A program made the position numbers and the translations under genes. Shown piece by piece: positions 53,050-62,900 of a DNA stretch of 64,000 bases (positions are counted from its first letter, which is position 1; each line of letters starts with the position of its first letter). Below the pieces are notes generated by a model. The model was given only the letters and a program-made list of their open reading frames with translations, did no database searches and had not been told where the DNA came from. Source of the DNA: Litorimonas sp. (GTDB taxonomy: Bacteria > Pseudomonadota > Alphaproteobacteria > Caulobacterales > Maricaulaceae); NCBI GenBank assembly GCA_029936425.1, contig JAPYSU010000011.1, forward strand, positions 1 to 64,000, read 5' to 3'.

Positions 53050-53673
53050 TTATTCTGGAGTCGCTGTAATTTGGACATTCAGCTTTATGTCACGGCTTAC
53101 CCATTCGTCCGTGTTCCAAGGATCCTCCCCAATATTCCAGTGGGTTCTGTCCAAAGTCATAGAGCCTGTCATGACGACTTTTCCATCAGATTCTTTAGAT
53201 GAGGATAGTGAAAAGGGCAGCTCTATGTCTCGCATTGTACCTTTCATTGAAAGCGAACCAATAGCTGAATAAGCGCCCTCTTTTGTCTCTATTATGCTAT
53301 CACTCCTGAAAATGGCAACAGGATAGGACTTTGCTGAAAACCAGGCTTTCCCCGGCAAAGTATTATTTCGTTCACTGTCTCCTGCATCGGCGCTTTGAAT
53401 GGGAATTTTGACTGTGACTTTGGACACATCCAGGTCGTCTGAATAAAATAAAATCTCCGCATCAAATTCAGTGAACTCGCCTTCAAATTCTTCTCCCTGT
53501 TGCTGGGCAGAAAATTTGATGAAGCTTTCTTCTTTAACCACGGTCCAGTTCGTTTCCTGTTTGGCCTCTGCCGTATCATCCTGAGCTGATGCCTGGATGA
53601 GGTCTTGTGGTTGGCCACACCCCGTCAAACATAGAGCAAAGACAGAAAACGATAAAATTCTCAAATCCAACAT
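53050..53673 (-). CDS. YceI-family lipoprotein
   Basis: A 207-aa lipoprotein (signal with lipobox LTGC) of the YceI family, whose lipocalin-like barrel binds isoprenoid-type lipids. The pattern matches: WTVVKEESFIKFSAQQQGEEFEGEFTEFDAEI, DVSKVTVKIPIQSADAGDSERN, the FSAKSYPVAIFRSD strand and LDRTHWNIGEDPWNTD near the end. It is transcribed away from PPK2. The ligand is unknown; related proteins are linked to isoprenoid quinone or cold/acid stress, which is only family knowledge. Confidence 0.85.
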   Translation of the reverse strand: MLDLRILSFSVFALCLTGCGQPQDLIQASAQDDTAEAKQETNWTVVKEESFIKFSAQQQGEEFEGEFTEFDAEILFYSDDLDVSKVTVKIPIQSADAGDSERNNTLPGKAWFSAKSYPVAIFRSDSIIETKEGAYSAIGSLSMKGTMRDIELPFSLSSSKESDGKVVMTGSMTLDRTHWNIGEDPWNTDEWVSRDIKLNVQITATPE

Positions 53674-53740
53674 GTTACACCTTTTAATTTAAGGGTGTCC
53701 TGTTTACGACATTCCCAAACCTTGTTGCAGGAATTATGGC

Positions 53741-54547
53741 ATGGCAGATATAAATACCAATGACTTTATTGTCACTGATAACAATATCCGCCTGTCTGAC
53801 AGACCGACCCACGTTGGACTTTTCGACGATAAAGACGATGCCGAAGATGAAATCAAAGACAATGCCAAGGAAATAGCCGATCTGGCTCACAAACTTTATG
53901 CGGAGGCCGGGCGCTCTGTTATCATCGTTCTTCAAGGCATGGATACATCAGGTAAGGATGGTACGACCGAAGCCCTCTTTCACCGCACCCCACCCCTCAA
54001 TGTCAATGTGGCGAATTTTAAAGCCCCCACAAAGAAAGAATTGGCACATGACTATCTTTGGCGCGTGCACAAGGTCTGCCCCGCCGTTGGGCAAATTACG
54101 GTTTTCAACCGAAGCCATTACGAAGATGTTCTCGTTGTAAAAGTCAAAAACTATGTCTCCGCAGACAAAATTGAACAGCGCTATGATCAAATCAATGATT
54201 TTGAACGACTATTGGTCGAGAATGACACGACGGTTTTAAAATTCATGCTCCACATCAGTCACGAGACGCAAGGTGAGCGACTACGCGAGAGGCTCGTTGA
54301 AACCCATAAACTTTGGAAATTCAATCCGGGTGATCTGGAAGACCGAGCGCTCTGGCCGGAATTTATGGACGCTTATCAAACCATGCTTCGCCGCACCTCA
54401 ACGCATCACGCTCCCTGGTATGTAATTCCATCAGACAGCCGAAAAACCCGCGGCGCTATTGTCAGTTCCATCGTGCGGCAAAGTCTTGAACGAATGAACC
54501 CTCAATATCCCGACCCTGGCTTCAACCCCGAAGATTTCGAGATTTAA
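53741..54547 (+). CDS. Polyphosphate kinase 2 family protein
   Basis: Transfers phosphate between polyphosphate and nucleotides (class I/II/III cannot be assigned here). The 268-aa protein has the P-loop GMDTSGKDG (66-74), the lid-type segment RPPPLNVNVANFKAPTKKEL area and the Walker B-like FNRSHYEDV (about 124), all classic for PPK2. The C-terminal region is normal. It begins the rightward PPK2-pgi pair: pgi starts 2 bp after its stop, so polyphosphate and sugar-phosphate metabolism genes share one mRNA. Confidence 0.88.
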   Translation: MADINTNDFIVTDNNIRLSDRPTHVGLFDDKDDAEDEIKDNAKEIADLAHKLYAEAGRSVIIVLQGMDTSGKDGTTEALFHRTPPLNVNVANFKAPTKKELAHDYLWRVHKVCPAVGQITVFNRSHYEDVLVVKVKNYVSADKIEQRYDQINDFERLLVENDTTVLKFMLHISHETQGERLRERLVETHKLWKFNPGDLEDRALWPEFMDAYQTMLRRTSTHHAPWYVIPSDSRKTRGAIVSSIVRQSLERMNPQYPDPGFNPEDFEI

Positions 54548-54549
54548 TC

Positions 54550-56115
54550 ATGACGTCACCCACTCAGTTTAATGGGCTAAACAAACTTGTCGAAGATATG
54601 CCTTCCATATCGGAACTTTTCGAAAAGGAGTCGGATCGCTTAGGCCGCTTTGTCATGCGCGAGGGGCCTTTACGCGCCGATTTTTCTAAACAGGCACTTT
54701 CAGGCGAAGCTCTAGACGCCCTTCTGAATATGGCTGCCAAATGTGATTTGGAAGAATGGCGCGCCAAACTCTTTGCTGGAGAATCTGTAAATACTTCAGA
54801 AGGTCGCGCCGTATTACATATGGCTCTTCGCGGCGTCGGAGGCTCTAAAGAGGTTCAAAGTGACGTCAGTCAAATGCGTCAACGCATGGCTGATTTCGCA
54901 GATAAAATCCGTAGCGAAGGCAAATTTAAGAATATCGTCCATATTGGTATCGGAGGATCGGATCTTGGACCCCGCTTAGTTGCAGATGGATTCCAAGCCA
55001 GTGCAGACCAGAGCCTTACACTTCGGTTTGCAGAAAATGTGGACGGCGCCTCAATCAACGATGCCGTTCAAGGGCTCGATCCAGCTGAAACTCTTGTGGT
55101 TATCGTCTCTAAAAGCTTCGGAACCCAGGAAACGAAAATGAACGGTGAGTCGGCTCGGGCTTGGCTAACTGCAGGGATTGGCGCCGTATCCGGAGACCAT
55201 ATGCTCGCCGTGACAGCCAACCGCACGCGGGCGGTTGATTTTGGCATTCGGGAAGAAAATATTTTTGATTTCTGGGATTGGGTTGGCGGGCGCTATTCCG
55301 TCTGGAGCGCCGTCGGTCTTTCTCTTCAGATCGCTTACGGCCCTGATGTATTTTCAGATTTCCTAGACGGGGCGGCCGCGATGGATGAACATTTCCGAGA
55401 TCAGCCGCTGCAAGAAAACCTGCCAGTGATGATGGCTCTTGTGGGAGTTTGGAATAGAAACATTCTCAATTATTCCAGCCTGGCCGTCATTCCTTATTCC
55501 CGCCGCATTCGCAAACTGGCCGCTTTCCTCCAACAGCTGGAAATGGAGAGCAATGGCAAACGCATCACACGGGGCGGCAAAGAGGCGGGCCTCACCTGTC
55601 CCATCATCTGGGGCGATGAAGGCACGAATGGTCAGCACGCCTTTTTCCAATGGCTGCATCAGGGCCCCAGTGCCGGGAAATATGGCGGCGCGCCTGTTGA
55701 TTTCGTAGCCGTGCTGAAAGACCACGAAAACCGCCCCGATCACCATATGGCTCTGCTGGCAAATTGCTTTGCCCAGTCTGAAGCGCTCATGCTTGGGAAA
55801 TCTGAAGAAATTGTTCGGCAGGAATTAGGTGATAGAGACGACTTGAATGCGCTTGCCCCGCAAAAAACTTTTCCCGGCAACCGTCCGTCCACAACGATTA
55901 CGTTAGATGAACTCTCCCCATTCGCACTCGGCCATTTGATTGCGCTTTATGAGCATAAGGTTTTTGTTCAAGGCGTGATCTGGAACGTAAACAGTTTCGA
56001 TCAATGGGGCGTTGAGCTTGGTAAAATTCTGGCGACGACGATTCTGGACGAAATTAAATCTGGAAAGGCCGGTAATCACGATGCGAGCACAACCGCTCTC
56101 ATGGGCATGGTATAA
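54550..56115 (+). CDS. pgi: Glucose-6-phosphate isomerase
   Basis: Interconverts glucose-6-phosphate and fructose-6-phosphate. The 521-aa protein has IGGSDLGPRLV (about 135), the signature GGRYSVWSAVGL, and WGDEGTNGQHAFFQWLHQG, plus the catalytic-His region near the C-terminus. It is somewhat shorter than the enterobacterial form. It is coupled to the PPK2 gene upstream and followed after 34 bp by a cyclophilin gene. Confidence 0.95.
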   Translation: MTSPTQFNGLNKLVEDMPSISELFEKESDRLGRFVMREGPLRADFSKQALSGEALDALLNMAAKCDLEEWRAKLFAGESVNTSEGRAVLHMALRGVGGSKEVQSDVSQMRQRMADFADKIRSEGKFKNIVHIGIGGSDLGPRLVADGFQASADQSLTLRFAENVDGASINDAVQGLDPAETLVVIVSKSFGTQETKMNGESARAWLTAGIGAVSGDHMLAVTANRTRAVDFGIREENIFDFWDWVGGRYSVWSAVGLSLQIAYGPDVFSDFLDGAAAMDEHFRDQPLQENLPVMMALVGVWNRNILNYSSLAVIPYSRRIRKLAAFLQQLEMESNGKRITRGGKEAGLTCPIIWGDEGTNGQHAFFQWLHQGPSAGKYGGAPVDFVAVLKDHENRPDHHMALLANCFAQSEALMLGKSEEIVRQELGDRDDLNALAPQKTFPGNRPSTTITLDELSPFALGHLIALYEHKVFVQGVIWNVNSFDQWGVELGKILATTILDEIKSGKAGNHDASTTALMGMV

Positions 56116-56149
56116 TGTTCGTATCGCACATATTCTAAGGCCTACAAAT

Positions 56150-56755
56150 ATGATCCGCCTGACTTATATTTTCTTTGTTTTATTTATACTAGGACTATCA
56201 GCGTGTACGAGTTCAGTAGAACGTCCCATAGCCGTTCTCGAAACTACTCGAGGAACCATCGAAATTGAAGTCTATATCGACAAAGCGCCTATTTCTGGCG
56301 CGGACTTTATGCGTTATGTCGAAAATGGGTATTATAACGGCGAAGGATTTTATCGCGTTGTCCGGGCCGATAATGACCCTATGGAAATGGGAATGAGCTT
56401 GATTCAAGGCGGGCGCTTAGACAGTGAACCTGTGACGCCTCCGATAGAGCATGAATTAACCACTGAGACGGGGCTTTCCAATACGGAGGGCGTTGTTTCC
56501 ATTGCCCGTCTTGAACCGGGAACAGGGAGCGCAACATACTTCTTCATCAATATTGGCGATAATAGCTTTCTTGATTATGGAGGCGAAAGAAACCCGGATG
56601 GTCAAGGGTATGCAACTTTTGGCAAAGTCGTTTCCGGAATGGAAGTTGTTCGCGAAATTCAAGCTATGGAAGCCAAAGGGCTCTCAGGCGATGATGTCAT
56701 CACCGGTCAAATCCTGACAAATCCTGTTAAAATCACGGTCGCCTACCGTAAATAA
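56150..56755 (+). CDS. Cyclophilin-type peptidyl-prolyl isomerase lipoprotein
   Basis: The 201-aa protein has a lipoprotein signal (LSACTSS), then a cyclophilin-like domain with TRGTIEIEVYIDKAPISGADFMRYV, GFYRVVR, GVVSIARLEPGTGSATYFFINIGDN and YATFGKVVSGMEVV. It catalyses peptide-Pro isomerisation in the envelope. The Phe/Gln/Arg pattern of the active site is only partly kept (GFYRVV, FFINIGDN), so activity may be low. The start at 56150 begins the signal peptide; a longer in-frame ORF from 56012 overlaps pgi and is rejected. Confidence 0.85.
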   Translation: MIRLTYIFFVLFILGLSACTSSVERPIAVLETTRGTIEIEVYIDKAPISGADFMRYVENGYYNGEGFYRVVRADNDPMEMGMSLIQGGRLDSEPVTPPIEHELTTETGLSNTEGVVSIARLEPGTGSATYFFINIGDNSFLDYGGERNPDGQGYATFGKVVSGMEVVREIQAMEAKGLSGDDVITGQILTNPVKITVAYRK

Positions 56756-56793
56756 AGGTTCACGCAAGCCGCCCACACCGCTAAAGCCCGCTC

Positions 56794-58275
56794 ATGACCA
56801 AAAAGAAAAAAGAATTTCGACCCAAGGCCCGTCGTCCCCGTGGATTTGAGGACAAACCCGCTGAGCTTTTACGCGCAGAGCGGAAACTCATTGAGGCAGC
56901 CTTTTCTGTCTATGATATGAACGGTTTCGAACCCCTTCAAACGCCCGCTTTTGAATTTGCTGATGTCCTTGGAAAGTTTCTACCTGATGACGACCGACCC
57001 AATACAGGTGTCTTTGCACTTCAGGATGATGACGAGCAGTGGCTGTCACTTCGGTACGATTTGACCGCCCCTCTGGCCCGTTTTGTCGCCGAAAATTACG
57101 ATAGCCTGGCCAAACCCTATCGCCGATATCAGGCGGGAAGTGTTTTCCGTAATGAAAAACCCGGCCCTGGCCGGTTTAGAGAATTTGTACAATGTGACGC
57201 CGATTCAGTCGGAGCCGCAGGTCCTGCCGCGGATGCCGAGATGATTATGCTTGCCGCCGAAGTCATGCGCGCTGCGGGCCTTAAAGCCGGCCAATATGCT
57301 GTCAGGGTCAATAACCGGAAGTTACTAGACGGGATTTTGGAAAGCTCAGGCGTACCTAATACAGAGGAAGGCGCCATTCAGCGACTTCAGGTTTTACGAG
57401 CCATCGACAAACTTGACCGCCTCGGTGAAGAGGGCGTCGAAGCTCTCCTTGGGGAAGGACGCGAAGACGAAAGCGGCGATTACACGGACGGCGCAAAACT
57501 CAATTCCTCTGGAATTAAAGCTGTCCTCGGTTTTACGACGGCGTCCGATGAGGATCGCGGAAAAACAATTGCCACACTTGAGAGCCTTGTCGGCCAATCT
57601 AAACGCGGGTTGGAAGGCTGCGCCGAGCTCGCCTCCATTGATAAAATCCTCACCTCCACCGGATTTGGCCCGGACCGGGTGAGTTTTGACACCTCTATTG
57701 TTCGCGGCCTCGGCTACTATACGGGCCCTGTTTTTGAAGCAGAGCTCCTTGCAGACATACGTGACCGCAAAGGCCGACCTGTCCGTATCGGCTCTATTGG
57801 CGGCGGTGGACGCTATGATGATCTGGTGTCTCGCTTCCGGGGACAACAAGTCCCTGCAACAGGTTTCAGTTTTGGCGTCTCACGCTTCCTCTCTGCACTC
57901 GAGCGTATGGACGCATTGGAAAAGAGTGTGAAACCGCCTGTTATAATCTGCGCTTTTGATAAATCCCTGATGGGTGAATATTTCAAAATGGCGGCTGAGC
58001 TCCGCGCGTCCGATATTCGCGCCGAAGTTTTCGTTGGGTCGGGAAACGTCACCAAGCAAATGAAATATGCGGATCGCCGCAATTCCCAAATCGCTGTTTT
58101 AGTCGGCAGTGATGAGATAGCCAAAGGCGAAGTAACGCTGAAAGACCTTTATGAGGGCGCGAAGGCCGCCAAAGCAATTGAGTCGAATGAAGAGTGGAAA
58201 TCGACAAGGCCCGCTCAGGAAACCGTCAGCCGAAATAACTTTGTCTCAGCCGTTCAGAAAATGATGGAAGAATAG
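56794..58275 (+). CDS. hisS: Histidyl-tRNA synthetase
   Basis: Charges tRNA-His with histidine. The 493-aa class II synthetase has a basic N-terminus, motif 2 FRNEKPGPGRFREFVQCDAD (split in order with ACR), the histidine-binding RGLGYYTGPVFEA, motif 3 GGGGRYDDLV, and a C-terminal anticodon-binding domain (about 395-493). In alphaproteobacteria this synthetase class recognises a tRNA-His lacking the usual G-1, and the sequence here, with the diverged motif 2, fits that type, though the tRNA is not in the window. It follows the cyclophilin gene after 38 bp. Confidence 0.93.
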   Translation: MTKKKKEFRPKARRPRGFEDKPAELLRAERKLIEAAFSVYDMNGFEPLQTPAFEFADVLGKFLPDDDRPNTGVFALQDDDEQWLSLRYDLTAPLARFVAENYDSLAKPYRRYQAGSVFRNEKPGPGRFREFVQCDADSVGAAGPAADAEMIMLAAEVMRAAGLKAGQYAVRVNNRKLLDGILESSGVPNTEEGAIQRLQVLRAIDKLDRLGEEGVEALLGEGREDESGDYTDGAKLNSSGIKAVLGFTTASDEDRGKTIATLESLVGQSKRGLEGCAELASIDKILTSTGFGPDRVSFDTSIVRGLGYYTGPVFEAELLADIRDRKGRPVRIGSIGGGGRYDDLVSRFRGQQVPATGFSFGVSRFLSALERMDALEKSVKPPVIICAFDKSLMGEYFKMAAELRASDIRAEVFVGSGNVTKQMKYADRRNSQIAVLVGSDEIAKGEVTLKDLYEGAKAAKAIESNEEWKSTRPAQETVSRNNFVSAVQKMMEE

Positions 58276-58402
58276 CCACTTGAATCAAATCCAAGCCGAC
58301 TCCTACATTTGATATTCTTTTGGTCAAAACAAGGAAATTTTCGGCACGAAAAAGGGCAACGAGACTGCTTTACACATGAATCTAAAGATGACCCTTGAAG
58401 GA

Positions 58403-58435
58403 GAATTTCAGGCGCTTATATGACGCCTGAAATTC
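58403..58435 (+). promoter_or_regulatory. Perfect 12-bp hairpin in the peroxiredoxin leader
   Basis: GAATTTCAGGCG and CGCCTGAAATTC pair perfectly over 12 bp with a 9-nt loop, ending 17 nt before the peroxiredoxin ATG. No T-run follows, so it is not an ordinary terminator; an oxidative-stress regulator site or mRNA element is more likely. Confidence 0.6.
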
Positions 58436-58452
58436 AAAAAAAGAGGAATCAC

Positions 58453-58998
58453 ATGCGTAACCGTATCCCTAATGTCACCCTTAAAACCCGCGTCAGAAAC
58501 GACGCTCTCGAAGGCCCTAACCCGTTCGAGTGGAAAGAAATCGAAACCGCTGATTTTTTCGCCGGTAAAAACGTCGTCCTATTCGCCCTTCCCGGCGCGT
58601 TCACACCGACTTGCTCTATATCACACCTCCCCCGTTATGATGAGCTATACGAAGAATTTAAAGCGCAAGGCGTTGATGAAGTTGTCTGTCTGTCCGTGAA
58701 CGATGCGTTCGTCATGTATAAATGGGGTCAGGATCAGGGAAATAAGAACATCTTTTTAATGCCTGATGGCTCCGGTGATTTCACTCGCAAAATGGGGATG
58801 TTGGTCAAAAAGGATAATCTGGGATTCGGCATGCGAAGCTGGCGCTACTCCATGTATGTCGAAGACGGCGAAATCAAAAAAATGTTCGCCGAAGACAGTT
58901 TCGGCGACGATTGCCCAACAGATCCCTATGAAGTGTCTGATGCCGACACCATGATGGATTGGCTAAAGAACGGCGAAGAACGTAAAAAAGCCGCTTAA
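58453..58998 (+). CDS. Peroxiredoxin, Prx5-like
   Basis: Reduces hydrogen peroxide and organic peroxides. The 181-aa protein has the peroxidatic Cys in the motif LPGAFTPTCSISHLP, typical of the Prx5/AhpE-like (PMP20) group, and a second Cys later (DDCPTD). The reductant is not visible here. The ATG at 58453 has AGAGGA just before it; the ATG at 58420 lies in the hairpin loop and is rejected. It is preceded by the 12-bp hairpin and followed by two strong hairpins. Confidence 0.92.
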   Translation: MRNRIPNVTLKTRVRNDALEGPNPFEWKEIETADFFAGKNVVLFALPGAFTPTCSISHLPRYDELYEEFKAQGVDEVVCLSVNDAFVMYKWGQDQGNKNIFLMPDGSGDFTRKMGMLVKKDNLGFGMRSWRYSMYVEDGEIKKMFAEDSFGDDCPTDPYEVSDADTMMDWLKNGEERKKAA

Positions 58999-59004
58999 AA
59001 AATA

Positions 59005-59025
59005 GGCGGTGCACAATGCACCGCC
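59005..59025. terminator. 9-bp hairpin after the peroxiredoxin gene
   Basis: GGCGGTGCA/TGCACCGCC, a perfect 9-bp stem with a 3-nt loop, just after the stop codon. On the + strand no T-run follows; on the minus strand it is followed by TATTTTTT. It may serve as an mRNA 3' end or, leftward, as a terminator. Confidence 0.55.
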
Positions 59026-59113
59026 AGTTCGAAGGGATGTAAATCTATAAAGCCCTTTACTTAACAGCTTTGTGTCTAATACATGACAAGCCTGTAAAAT
59101 TTAGATTAAAAAA

Positions 59114-59145
59114 GACCCGCTTGAAATATCAGGCGGGTCAAAGTT
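59114..59145. terminator. Probable bidirectional terminator
   Basis: GACCCGC/GCGGGTC, a 7-bp stem with a 12-nt loop. A run of A on the left and TTTTT on the right give it terminator form in both directions. It separates the peroxiredoxin gene from the MBL hydrolase gene. Confidence 0.65.
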
Positions 59146-59195
59146 TTTGAGAGAGAGGATAACTGATCCTGACACCTTTTTAAGAACCTTCCCCT

Positions 59196-59210
59196 GAACC
59201 TAAGCTGAAC
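59196..59210 (+). promoter_or_regulatory. Possible LexA box of the MBL hydrolase gene
   Basis: GAAC-N7-GAAC (spacer CTAAGCT), 32 bp before the start codon. A further GAAC lies 8 nt upstream (59184-59187). The spacer is less A/T-rich than in the two other boxes, so confidence is lower. Confidence 0.35.
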
Positions 59211-59242
59211 CAAGTCTTGACCTAGATGGGCCGAACGCACAC

Positions 59243-59938
59243 ATGAAGCCTATGGCCCGTCTAGATTTAAAATTGCTTCCTGTAACTCCCTTCGCCCAGA
59301 ACTGCTCTCTGCTTTATGATGTAGAGACCAAAGAAGGCGTCTTGATTGATCCGGGCGGCGAGCCTGAAAAACTCAAAACCGCCATGGAAGAAATTGGCAT
59401 CACACTCAAGGAGATTTGGCTTACGCACGGACATTTGGATCATGCCGGCGGGGCGCAAACGCTTCGTGAAGATTTTGGAATTGAAGTAATTGGGCCTCAT
59501 AAAGATGACCAATTTTGGATGGATGATATTGAACAGCATTGGGCGCGCTATGGCCACGCCGGAATGGGACGCAATGTTGTTCCGGATCGTTATCTCAATG
59601 ACGGTGACGAATTGGAACTGAGCGGCGTAACTTTTAAAGTGGCGCATACACCTGGGCATACGCCAGGACATGTTGTCATTTACAATCAAGATATGAAAAT
59701 TGCTTTCGTAGGAGATGTACTCTTTCGAGGGTCAATCGGCCGGACGGACTTTCCGAAAGGCAATCATGCGCAGCTCATCAAAAGTATTACGACTAAGCTC
59801 TGGCCTTTGGGTTCTGACATGCGCTTTGTGCCGGGCCACGGCCCGATGGGGACATTCGGCGCGGAAAGAGCCGACAATCCTTACGTCGCGGATGATGTCG
59901 TCAAACATTCGACGCCCAATACAAGCGGACCGGGATAG
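59243..59938 (+). CDS. MBL-fold hydrolase, glyoxalase-II-like
   Basis: A metallo-beta-lactamase-fold hydrolase of 231 aa like YcbL/hydroxyacylglutathione hydrolase. The two-metal motif THGHLDHAGG, HTPGHTPGH, GDVLFRGSIGRTD and PGHGPMGTFG are present, giving the full His/Asp set. It lacks the long C-terminal GSH-binding domain of GloB, so it may act on thioesters other than S-lactoylglutathione. The start could be the ATG at 59243 or the next at 59252. It converges with ydbH. Confidence 0.88.
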   Translation: MKPMARLDLKLLPVTPFAQNCSLLYDVETKEGVLIDPGGEPEKLKTAMEEIGITLKEIWLTHGHLDHAGGAQTLREDFGIEVIGPHKDDQFWMDDIEQHWARYGHAGMGRNVVPDRYLNDGDELELSGVTFKVAHTPGHTPGHVVIYNQDMKIAFVGDVLFRGSIGRTDFPKGNHAQLIKSITTKLWPLGSDMRFVPGHGPMGTFGAERADNPYVADDVVKHSTPNTSGPG

Positions 59939-59951
59939 TAAAAAAGAATTC

Positions 59952-62900
59952 CTATTTTTGTTTGTCGGCTTCTTTTTTTAATAACTCTGATTTGATTTGG
60001 GAGTTGGAATTGAAACTCCGCAGAATGTTGAAGAGTTCCCCTTGAACATTGATATCAAATTCAAAGGGTTGGCCATTTAAAACTTTTTTGTTCGCTCCAT
60101 TAAAGATCACCCCAAGTTCAACATCACCGTCCAAGGGGCCATCTATCGAGGCGGTCAATTCCCGATAGTTAAACTCTCTCAGAGCTTCCCGCGCCAAGTC
60201 ATTATAAACGCCCTCATCCCCTGACGACCACGTGTCTAGAATCCTGTCTCCCTGAAACCTATCAGTCGCTTCTTGTGACTGCTCTGATTTAAACCGGATT
60301 ATCCCCCCGTCCTTAGCTTCCAAATATCCATCATCGACCAACACGTTCAAGCCTCTTACGACAATCGGAAATACGCCTCTTACGGTTCCTGTGGCTTCCA
60401 ATTTTTCATTTCCAACAGATTGGAGAAGTTCATCTATTGAAATATCGTTTAGACGCATGACAACCCTGTTTTCGTCCGCGCCGTAGCGCCATGTAAATGG
60501 GTCCAGTTCGAACGCTCCGACATTCAAGGGCCATTGGGCGCTGTAGATTTTTACGCCTTCGGGAACGAGTTCATATTCGATTGTCCCATCTTCCAGCGGT
60601 ATGCCCGGATCAAAATTCTCTACGGTCATGACTTGGCGGCCCGCTGTCTGAAACGGCATTAAAGAAGAAAATTCAATTTGAGTATTAAGCCCCTCTACTG
60701 GGCCCGGAGCGGTACCAAAATTCATATCCATAATATTGAGTACTCCGCCCGACCCCTGGATTTCGCCATTTGCAAAACTAACCTCCATATCGGCAGAGAT
60801 TGTGCCTTCTACAGCCGCCACTTTACCCGCGAGCGCGGGGGCGATAGTTTGCGGCTGCAAGCCTCCCGTTTTGAATGTCAGACTTTCCAGAACCGCCTGC
60901 GCTGACCCAGCCCCGTCTTTAAAGCTATACTCTATATTGAGCGGCGTGTTATTTGCTTTAGGAATTCGGGCTACGGCGTCTCCGGTAAATTCCCCCTCTG
61001 CAAATCGAACCGTGCCTGAAAAAGGCCAGTTTGGAATATCCATGGTTTCCGATTTGAAGATGCCTCCAGAATGTTCAGCTTTATACTCTGCCGGTGTCCC
61101 CTGCGCATGAACCTTCATCCCATTTACGCGGACTTGCGGCACAGAAACATCAATAGAATCTGAGTTAAAATCAAAAATGATATTGTCGTTACTCCGCAGC
61201 ACCGAAAGCGTGCCTCTCGGCACTTGAGCAGACGTGCCTTGCACCGGAAAATTGTCAGATTGGATATCGGCATTATCAAATATGATAGTCCAGTTCTGAT
61301 AGCCCGATTGTGTGTTTAGAGCGCCTTTCGCTTGGGCCGCCTCAAGCTCCATGTCAAAATTGCGTTCATCCAATTTATTTAAAGCATTGAACCGAACATT
61401 TTCCAGGCCAGCCGCAATTTTGGCTTTGTTTCCGGTCAGCGAAAAAATATTGTTTCCATCTGCCAAATCCAAAGTGATGTTTTGCAAGTCCCAGTCGGTT
61501 TCGGTTTCAAAATACCCAATATTCACTCTGGGCCTATTCGGAGCATAGGACAGCATCAGGCCCTGCTCACCGCTAGGAGGAAGACGTAAGTTTACACGTC
61601 CTGCAGTCTCAAAACCTTTCACATAGCCACCAGGAATTCGCCCATCGAAATTCACCCCGCCTGTTATATTCAGACGACGCGCTGTTTCGGCTTGATAATC
61701 AATGACTGCCTCAAATGGTGCCAGCCGGGTAGGTTCTTTATCAGACACGACCTTCCAGGACTCGATCGTATTCATATTTCCTAAAAACTTGGTTATATTC
61801 GATAATTGCCATCCACTTACCGTATCCGCTTCTATCCGTGTATTTTTCAATGTCATCGGCACAGGCCGATTGAGAGCTGCGTCAAAAGAAAGCGTCAGAT
61901 CATCGGTTATACGGTTCCAACTATAGATTGGTTGATCTGTCCCACTTATTTCTAATTCTATATTGTTCTGCAAAGCGTCCAATGGGTTCATCAGAGTGAT
62001 GACCGCCTTTTCGTTTTGGAAATTTATGTCAGCTGTCGTCTTAATTGATGACTGCTTTAACAGTCTTTCCAAAGTTTTTGTCAGAGAGGGCGCAAAATGT
62101 TGCGCAATCGGCGTGCTGGACAAAGGATCTGATAAGGTTAGCATTTGCGCGAGGTTTTTAGCCCGAGTTTCGTCTGCGAATGTAAACTGCTCTGTTGAAA
62201 GGTCTATCTGGCCATCCAGCCCTATTGGCGAGTTCAAATCCGTTTGGCGCGTAATTTGTCCGCCCCAAACAAATTGACTTTCATCCAATGTAAAGGGCGC
62301 CGTCTCCAGGCGGACTGCTGTCCCCTCTATATCGCCGGCAAATGTCATATCCAGTGTTTCAAGCTCAATGGGCAATGTCGTATTGGCCATCAAAGCCCCC
62401 TTAACTTCAAGTGTGGCTTCGTTAAGGTTTAGGTCGTTGCGGGACAGGCTTTGCAATCGAATGAGAGAGTCTATCTCCTTTTTATCGCCCTTCACATCAA
62501 GGTCCAGCCGCGCGCTACCTGTGAGCGCCCAGTCTTTATAATTCAAATCCGTTTTATCAATGACCAGGGTCGCTTCGAACTGATCCGTTTCGCGGATAGA
62601 GGCGCTCATAGAAATCTCCGGTGAGCCGTAAGGCGTTTCCAGATTGAAAGTCGCGTCTTCGATAAAGAAGCCGCTCTCTGGAATAGAGAGGCCGCCGGGA
62701 GAGCTCTCGCTTTCCGGCGGTAGCCATCCATCTGTAATCTTGAAGTTTTCGTCCAAAGTAATCCGAGCCGTAGGTGCCACTAGGCGGAGGCGTTTCATAT
62801 TACCTTGTAACGCTTCCTTTAAAACATAGTCGGCCTCAATGCGCTTCGCGGTGAAAAATGGTTTTCTTTCAGATTGATAGGTGAGCTCGACATTATCAAC

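Noticed and set aside
56012..56149. Longer start of the cyclophilin gene
   Set aside because: It overlaps pgi and would hide the lipoprotein signal; the ATG at 56150 fits.
59005..59025. Ordinary rho-independent terminator of the peroxiredoxin gene
   Set aside because: No T-run follows on the + strand; kept only as a hairpin of uncertain direction.
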